DNA from: Chloroflexota bacterium
GTDB taxonomy: Bacteria; Chloroflexota; Dehalococcoidia; Lucifugimonadales; UBA3495
Direction: 5' to 3'
Assembly (NCBI GenBank): GCA_028874675.1
Contig: JAPPJA010000007.1
Coordinates: forward strand, 1-17,876
Length of the DNA stretch: 17,876 nucleotides
Made by a program: the position numbers and the translations under genes. The notes below the pieces were generated by a model. The model did no database searches, was not told where the DNA came from, and saw only the letters and a list, made by a program, of their open reading frames with translations. This document shows positions 14,543-17,876 of the stretch, piece by piece. How positions within the stretch are numbered: position 1 is the stretch's first letter; each line of letters starts with the position of its first letter.

Positions 14543-14890
14543 AAAAACTCTCCCTGGTTATGGCTGTCTGAGTATCGGGTATATCGAATCCGTTACGGGT
14601 TAGCCCAGTTTCGTAACAAGGTAGGGAAAATATACCATTGTGGCAGCAGGGGCGTCTATTGGGGGGGGGCGGTATCAGGAACGCCTGAGAACTCCTGAAA
14701 CTGGCACAGCCAGGGCATAGAACTAACAGTCCCACGTCTCAGGGGTTGACGTTTAGCGGCCTCGATTCATAGCCACAAAAAGTGGGCCTAGGTGCACTGT
14801 ACTGCGATTTCTTCGTTGGGAGGATTCTATAGGCAAAGGTGTTAGAACCCATGCTTGAGTCCGCGAACCCACGACCGGTCAAGTCTCATT
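14543..14890. other. 348-nt gap upstream of valS, likely promoter and leader
   Basis: No gene is supported here. It should contain the valS promoter and 5' leader. Visible items are an inverted repeat GTTACG/CGTAAC (14592-14597 and 14612-14617) enclosing GGGTTAGCCC in the leader, a run of nine Gs at 14661-14669, a 14-bp sequence shared with 15962-15975, and a two-part inverted repeat overlapping the end of the next gene. The specifier-hairpin T-box sequence expected upstream of some valS genes is absent. Confidence 0.5.
14777..14796 (-). terminator. Possible terminator or regulatory repeat after the HEPN-like gene
   Basis: The minus strand reads TAGGCCCACTTTTT, which is identical (14 bp) to the sequence at 15962-15975. 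The T5 run follows an imperfect palindrome, GTGcaCCTAGGccCAC. It lies about 95 nt beyond the stop of the gene at 14891-15874. Loop geometry is poor here, so the terminator call rests mainly on the T-run and the parallel with the other copy. Confidence 0.3.
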
Positions 14891-14895
14891 CTAAC
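14841..14895. repeat. Two-part inverted repeat at the HEPN-like gene stop
   Basis: GTTAGAA (14841-14847) pairs with TTCTAAC (14889-14895), and inside it CTTGA (14854-14858) pairs with TCAAG (14879-14883), leaving a 20-nt centre. The outer arm includes the stop codon of the gene at 14891. No T-run follows. It could be an mRNA 3' stabilising structure or a recombination scar. The fold is not tRNA-like. Confidence 0.35.
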
Positions 14896-15874
14896 CTCGC
14901 CTGAACTTGTACCAAGGGCCGCCAACCTGCATTCCGTAGGGAGCAGGCCCAGGATTCAAGAAACCGTCGACACAATCGTGATATAGACTCTCACGATGCA
15001 GTATTTGCCCGTTCGCCAGACGCAAGTTGCCCTTCGCATCAATGTCGGTCTTGTTGACGAACTCTATCCATTCCGGTCCTGTTTTCTCGCTCGGACCATC
15101 ATGGATTGCTATATTGCAAAACACACCGTTTTCGAACACAACGGCTATTGCGTAATAGACAGAGCCGTCTTCTAGCATTCTGTCGAAAGAGGCCCCAACC
15201 GAAATGAGTTTGGGAATAGTTCCTTTTTTAAGGTCGCTTTCCTTCAAATGGATGCTTGACCAAGCGGCATGGGCTCCACTAGGAATGAATCCCCCTATTT
15301 GGTGCATGAACCCCGCCTGATTAAGGAAATCAAGCACATGGCGCATTCCAAGGATCATCCGCTCACCGGGCTCGAACCAAGTTAGGACTTTGCATTTCCC
15401 AGTCTCCGTGGCTTTGGCAACGCCTTTATTGTGTACCAAGTCATTCCTAATGTGACCAAAGTCTCCAAAAGGTTGGCTTAATGGTCGGATGAGATCATCA
15501 CCCTCATACCCATCCTTGAAGTGATTCCGAAAATTCGCCTCCCATATTTGGTCGTAAACTTGTACCACCCAGCCCTTAAAAGCAAGTTGCTCGGCTTCGC
15601 CTTGGGGGTCCAACATAGTGTGAGGATCGAACGACGGCCCCCCGAGCAACAACGGTACGTCAACTCCCGGCGGCTTGGGGGCGCTCGGAAAGGAATACTT
15701 TAGGTTCGAGGGAAACCCGTCGTACGGCGGAAGTTCCCTCGCGCGTACGGTCTCCATTCCCTGCAACAGGTACATCAGCGAGGCTGTTGCCCTGTTGACC
15801 TCGTAGATGAACGAGTGCCAATACAGTGTTCTCTCGGTCTGCTTATCCATACATCCCTTGTTAAATACGTTCAT
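14891..15874 (-). CDS. Uncharacterised protein with a HEPN-like Rx4H motif
   Basis: I do not recognise this 327-residue protein as a named family. Residues 95-150 form a helical stretch ending in GHIRNDLVHNKG, where R143-N-D-L-V-H148 is a textbook HEPN Rx4H motif preceded by an aromatic, acidic helix (VYDQIWEANFRNHFKDGYEGDDL). Helices at the N-terminus (about 15-40) and 165-190 could complete a bundle. The C-terminal part (about 215-327) looks beta-rich and separate. HEPN proteins of this kind are often RNases in toxin-antitoxin or abortive-infection systems, but no antitoxin partner is visible. The start at 15874 is the longest; an ATG at 15850 with AAGGG a few bases upstream is a real alternative. 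Base composition is clearly lower in GC than the valS block. Confidence 0.55.
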   Translation of the reverse strand: MNVFNKGCMDKQTERTLYWHSFIYEVNRATASLMYLLQGMETVRARELPPYDGFPSNLKYSFPSAPKPPGVDVPLLLGGPSFDPHTMLDPQGEAEQLAFKGWVVQVYDQIWEANFRNHFKDGYEGDDLIRPLSQPFGDFGHIRNDLVHNKGVAKATETGKCKVLTWFEPGERMILGMRHVLDFLNQAGFMHQIGGFIPSGAHAAWSSIHLKESDLKKGTIPKLISVGASFDRMLEDGSVYYAIAVVFENGVFCNIAIHDGPSEKTGPEWIEFVNKTDIDAKGNLRLANGQILHRESLYHDCVDGFLNPGPAPYGMQVGGPWYKFRRG

Positions 15875-15909
15875 CCCTACTGATCTTGTCTATACTCCGC
15901 AATGTGGTA

Positions 15910-15934
15910 CTACGGTGACGGCAGATAACCGTAG
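15910..15934. promoter_or_regulatory. Inverted repeat upstream of the HEPN-like gene
   Basis: CTACGG (15910-15915) and CCGTAG (15929-15934) are perfect inverted 6-mers separated by 13 nt, 36-60 nt upstream of the start at 15874. This could be an operator or a leader hairpin. Only its position and symmetry support the call. Confidence 0.3.
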
Positions 15935-15961
15935 GTTGTGAATACAATACTGCACGGTCGG

Positions 15962-15990
15962 AAAAAGTGGGCCTATTTTGACGATAGGCC
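15962..15990 (-). terminator. Probable terminator after the DUF5677-type gene
   Basis: On the minus strand GGCCTA, a 9-nt loop and TAGGCC form a 6-bp stem, followed after 3 nt (CAC) by TTTTT. It lies a little over 200 nt downstream of the stop at 16207. The distal part (TAGGCCCACTTTTT) is identical to 14777-14790 on the minus strand, downstream of the next gene. Confidence 0.45.
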
Positions 15991-16206
15991 GAACCGTTTT
16001 TGAGATGTGGTTGGGGGCCATATAAACCTCCCCCAATTCGGCGTTCTTCGAATACGGAATGCTCCTCGGCTCTAGGGGTGGCAAAGGGAGTGAAGGTAAG
16101 TGTACTCGACCCTGAACTGCTGCCAAATGAATCGTTCTCTACTATTCAACACAGCGTTGACCTACTAAATCCTAAATTCGTCATCTACCGCATCCTCATG
16201 CTCAAT

Positions 16207-17721
16207 TTAGACAGCCAAAGGCCTCTTCATCAAGAGGCGTTGTGTAAATGTAGGGTAAGCCGTGTCCACCTGTTGCATAATCTCGTCCACTAGAATTGCG
16301 GCATCATCCACTGTGTCTTTCAAGGGCGACCTTTGAGGATGGCCGTGAAGTCTGTGGAGCGGATTGACACAAGTTTGGAAGCAGGATTCACGAACTGCTC
16401 CCCACATTCCATGCGCATATCCAGACGTCCACGAATAATGTTGGTCGTAGGTGTCTTTCAGGCCTGATCTCTCGCTAATCTTGCGTAAGTCAAGTCCACT
16501 CCAGCTGGCGAGATTCACTGTACGGTACTCCGACCAAATATCCTCTGATGCGATAGATTCAATGCTCTCAAGATCGATATACTGCGGCGGTTCGATGGAT
16601 TCATCAAACTTAAGCGCATTCAACTTGGCTTGCCCTGCACCATATTCCCTCCAAGCTTTCCAAAGGTCGGGTTTGTCTTCAACCAACATATATTGGAGGT
16701 TAATTCTGGCCTCAAGAATCGTCCTCAGTCCTAACCGTCCTAGAACGCTACTGCCGATACCAATACCCATCATCTCCTCTAGAATCCGCAGGCAATAAAA
16801 TGCCACGCCGAAAACGGCATCGTGCCTGGAGTCAATCTCAGTAGTTGAATGCGTTTGCTGCCAGTGGATTTCTAGACGTTCACGAAGTTCTGAAATAGAC
16901 TGACGGGTTACGGCCTCTTCCAACGGGAGGTGGTTTACCTGCGGTGTCGACCGAATACAGGGTGTGCTCATCCATGCCTCGTGCCAGAAAGCCTTCGGCC
17001 AAGCAAGATCAGGATCCAGTAGTCCATTTAGGTTCATTTCCGTTAGACGAACGGCGGACAGAGCTCTATCTTCGTCAGCAGTGGCCGGGTAATTTAACAG
17101 GAGGTCAAGGGTTTCTAACTCGGGATTTATGCTGAGTCTGCCCGCAATCAGCTTTGCCATTACCCTCATCCACCTACAGTCTGCCGCCTCTCTTGATTGC
17201 TGCCACAGCACGGCACCTACTGATCCCATGAGTAGGGCAACATCGGTCTCGTGCGTTGAAAGATGTTTCTCCCAATCCTCCCTTCCAGGCAAACCTTCAA
17301 ATAGCAGCAAAGTAGACAGAGCTCTCGAAACGCCAGGTGGTTCTGTCAGGAACCCGATAAGTTCACAGCGATTCGTCGCATCTAAGTTGCCGATCCCTGT
17401 AAGAGTTACGTCATGAAACTGGTCCTTTCGCTCGTGCTCCCCAATAAATTTGAGGATTCGTCGGAATTGAGACAGGGCGTGGCTACGGTCAAAAGAGGCA
17501 ACAATCAACGCAGCCCAAAGCATTTCTGGTAGACGGTCGTCCATCCACGAGATGAACTGAACTTTTTCGCTTAGCTTTGTAGACACAATCGGGGGCAACA
17601 ACCGACCGCCGACTTGCTTATGGCCGCGGAGAGAGGTCCTGTTATTGCCAGACCTTGAATTCTTCCGACTTGGCTTGTTTTTCTTGTTTCTAGCGATGAC
17701 AATCTTCTCCTGACAACCCAA
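16207..17721 (-). CDS. DUF5677-type domain protein
   Basis: The 504-residue protein resembles DUF5677-containing proteins. A basic, Lys/Arg/Asn-rich N-terminus (about 11-37) leads to HKQVGGRLLPPI at 34-45 and SWMDDRLPEMLWAALIVASF at 58-77. The C-terminal half has GLRTILEARINLQYM at 331-345 followed by YSWTSGYAHGMWGA at 429-442, the conserved Arg/Glu and Ser...His positions of the DUF. The protein is all-helical by appearance, with no signal peptide. Function is unknown; such proteins appear sporadically in accessory regions. The frame has no ATG before residue 60, yet conserved sequence starts earlier, so a TTG at 17721 or another non-ATG start is likely. AGGAG lies just inside the assigned frame and raises doubt about the exact start. 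The GC content is low compared with the valS block. Confidence 0.6.
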   Translation of the reverse strand: MGCQEKIVIARNKKNKPSRKNSRSGNNRTSLRGHKQVGGRLLPPIVSTKLSEKVQFISWMDDRLPEMLWAALIVASFDRSHALSQFRRILKFIGEHERKDQFHDVTLTGIGNLDATNRCELIGFLTEPPGVSRALSTLLLFEGLPGREDWEKHLSTHETDVALLMGSVGAVLWQQSREAADCRWMRVMAKLIAGRLSINPELETLDLLLNYPATADEDRALSAVRLTEMNLNGLLDPDLAWPKAFWHEAWMSTPCIRSTPQVNHLPLEEAVTRQSISELRERLEIHWQQTHSTTEIDSRHDAVFGVAFYCLRILEEMMGIGIGSSVLGRLGLRTILEARINLQYMLVEDKPDLWKAWREYGAGQAKLNALKFDESIEPPQYIDLESIESIASEDIWSEYRTVNLASWSGLDLRKISERSGLKDTYDQHYSWTSGYAHGMWGAVRESCFQTCVNPLHRLHGHPQRSPLKDTVDDAAILVDEIMQQVDTAYPTFTQRLLMKRPLAV

Positions 17722-17876
17722 CGGAGGGTTTTCCCTGTTCGATGCCTGTCGCTTCGTGAAACGTCCGGGTTCAATTCATCCCATCGCAAAACTCGGCTTC
17801 CAGGCGATACATTGACTTGGCTAGCCACCGCAGGCAATGGAGACCAGCCGGGAACCTTGCCATGCTCTTGAGACGT
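17722..17876. other. Right end of window, no supported gene
   Basis: The upstream side of the DUF5677-type gene. A frame of 88 codons crosses from here into that gene on the same strand in another phase but has no family character. The promoter of the DUF5677-type gene may lie here or beyond the window. Confidence 0.35.

Larger units (their letters stand above)
15875..16206. other. 332-nt gap between the two low-GC genes
   Basis: No frame here has coding character. The stretch holds a hairpin at 15910-15934 and a terminator-like structure at 15962-15990; the remaining sequence shows nothing recognisable. The size of the gap and the intervening hairpin suggest the two genes are transcribed separately. 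Confidence 0.45.

Noticed and set aside
13394..14698. Plus-strand 434-codon frame opposite the N-terminal half of valS
   Set aside because: Antisense shadow of valS with no recognisable domain.
14502..14735. 77-codon minus-strand frame overlapping the valS start
   Set aside because: It overlaps the valS Shine-Dalgarno and first codons in another phase, includes a proline run from the G9 tract, and has no family character. A valS leader peptide was considered, but no valine codon cluster is present.
14543..14780. T-box riboswitch upstream of valS
   Set aside because: The conserved T-box bulge sequence (AGGGTGGNACCGCG type) is absent, and no terminator/antiterminator pair is evident before the start codon.
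14841..14895. tRNA or tRNA remnant
   Set aside because: The nested inverted repeat lacks acceptor-stem length, an anticodon arm of the right size and a T-arm consensus (GGTTCGANNCC).
17571..17837. 88-codon minus-strand frame near the right edge
   Set aside because: It overlaps the N-terminus of the DUF5677-type gene in another phase and shows no domain, whereas the larger gene's frame carries conserved sequence there.

Overview
The window is a bacterial chromosomal segment in which every gene I can support lies on the minus strand. GC content and codon bias are high over most of it. The gene set and the intergenic repeats (CCCTCTCC palindromes, CCACGAAT palindromes, GGGCGGGTTTGAAACCCG hairpins) recall environmental Chloroflexota such as Dehalococcoidia/SAR202-type genomes. 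That assignment is an impression; no rRNA or other decisive marker is present.

Reading in the direction of transcription (right to left): positions 17876-14891 hold two poorly known genes in visibly lower-GC DNA. One is a DUF5677-type protein and the other a protein with a HEPN-like Rx4H motif. Next comes a housekeeping block: valS, aroE, a small retropepsin-like aspartic protease gene, then a tight run of aroC, a PD-(D/E)XK-type nuclease gene, a PaREP1/HEPN-like gene, metF, acpS and nnr. The gaps in that run are 35, 46, 15 and 54 nt, followed by a 4-nt overlap. After a 351-nt gap come three separately spaced genes: a HEAT-repeat protein, a MetE-core methyltransferase and a seven-Asp-box beta-propeller.

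The housekeeping genes cover the shikimate pathway (aroE, aroC), folate/methionine one-carbon metabolism (metF and possibly the MetE-like protein), 4'-phosphopantetheine transfer to acyl carrier protein (acpS), NAD(P)HX repair (nnr) and valine tRNA charging (valS). The nuclease and HEPN-like genes sit between aroC and metF and look like accessory genes lodged in the operon.

The most interesting non-coding features are: (1) a MITE-like element of about 213 bp at 2441-2653, with long imperfect terminal inverted repeats and an exact 9-bp flanking direct repeat; (2) an orphan second copy of the aroE 3' end at about 10212-10262, beyond the protease gene; (3) two CCACGAAT palindromes with 10-bp periodicity immediately upstream of the aroC and aroE starts; (4) a 14-bp sequence shared by the regions downstream of both low-GC genes, which may act as a terminator. 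I found no rRNA, convincing tRNA, CRISPR array or transposase gene. I found no demonstrably new multi-gene system; the low-GC pair at the right end and the nuclease/HEPN pair are the best candidates for follow-up.
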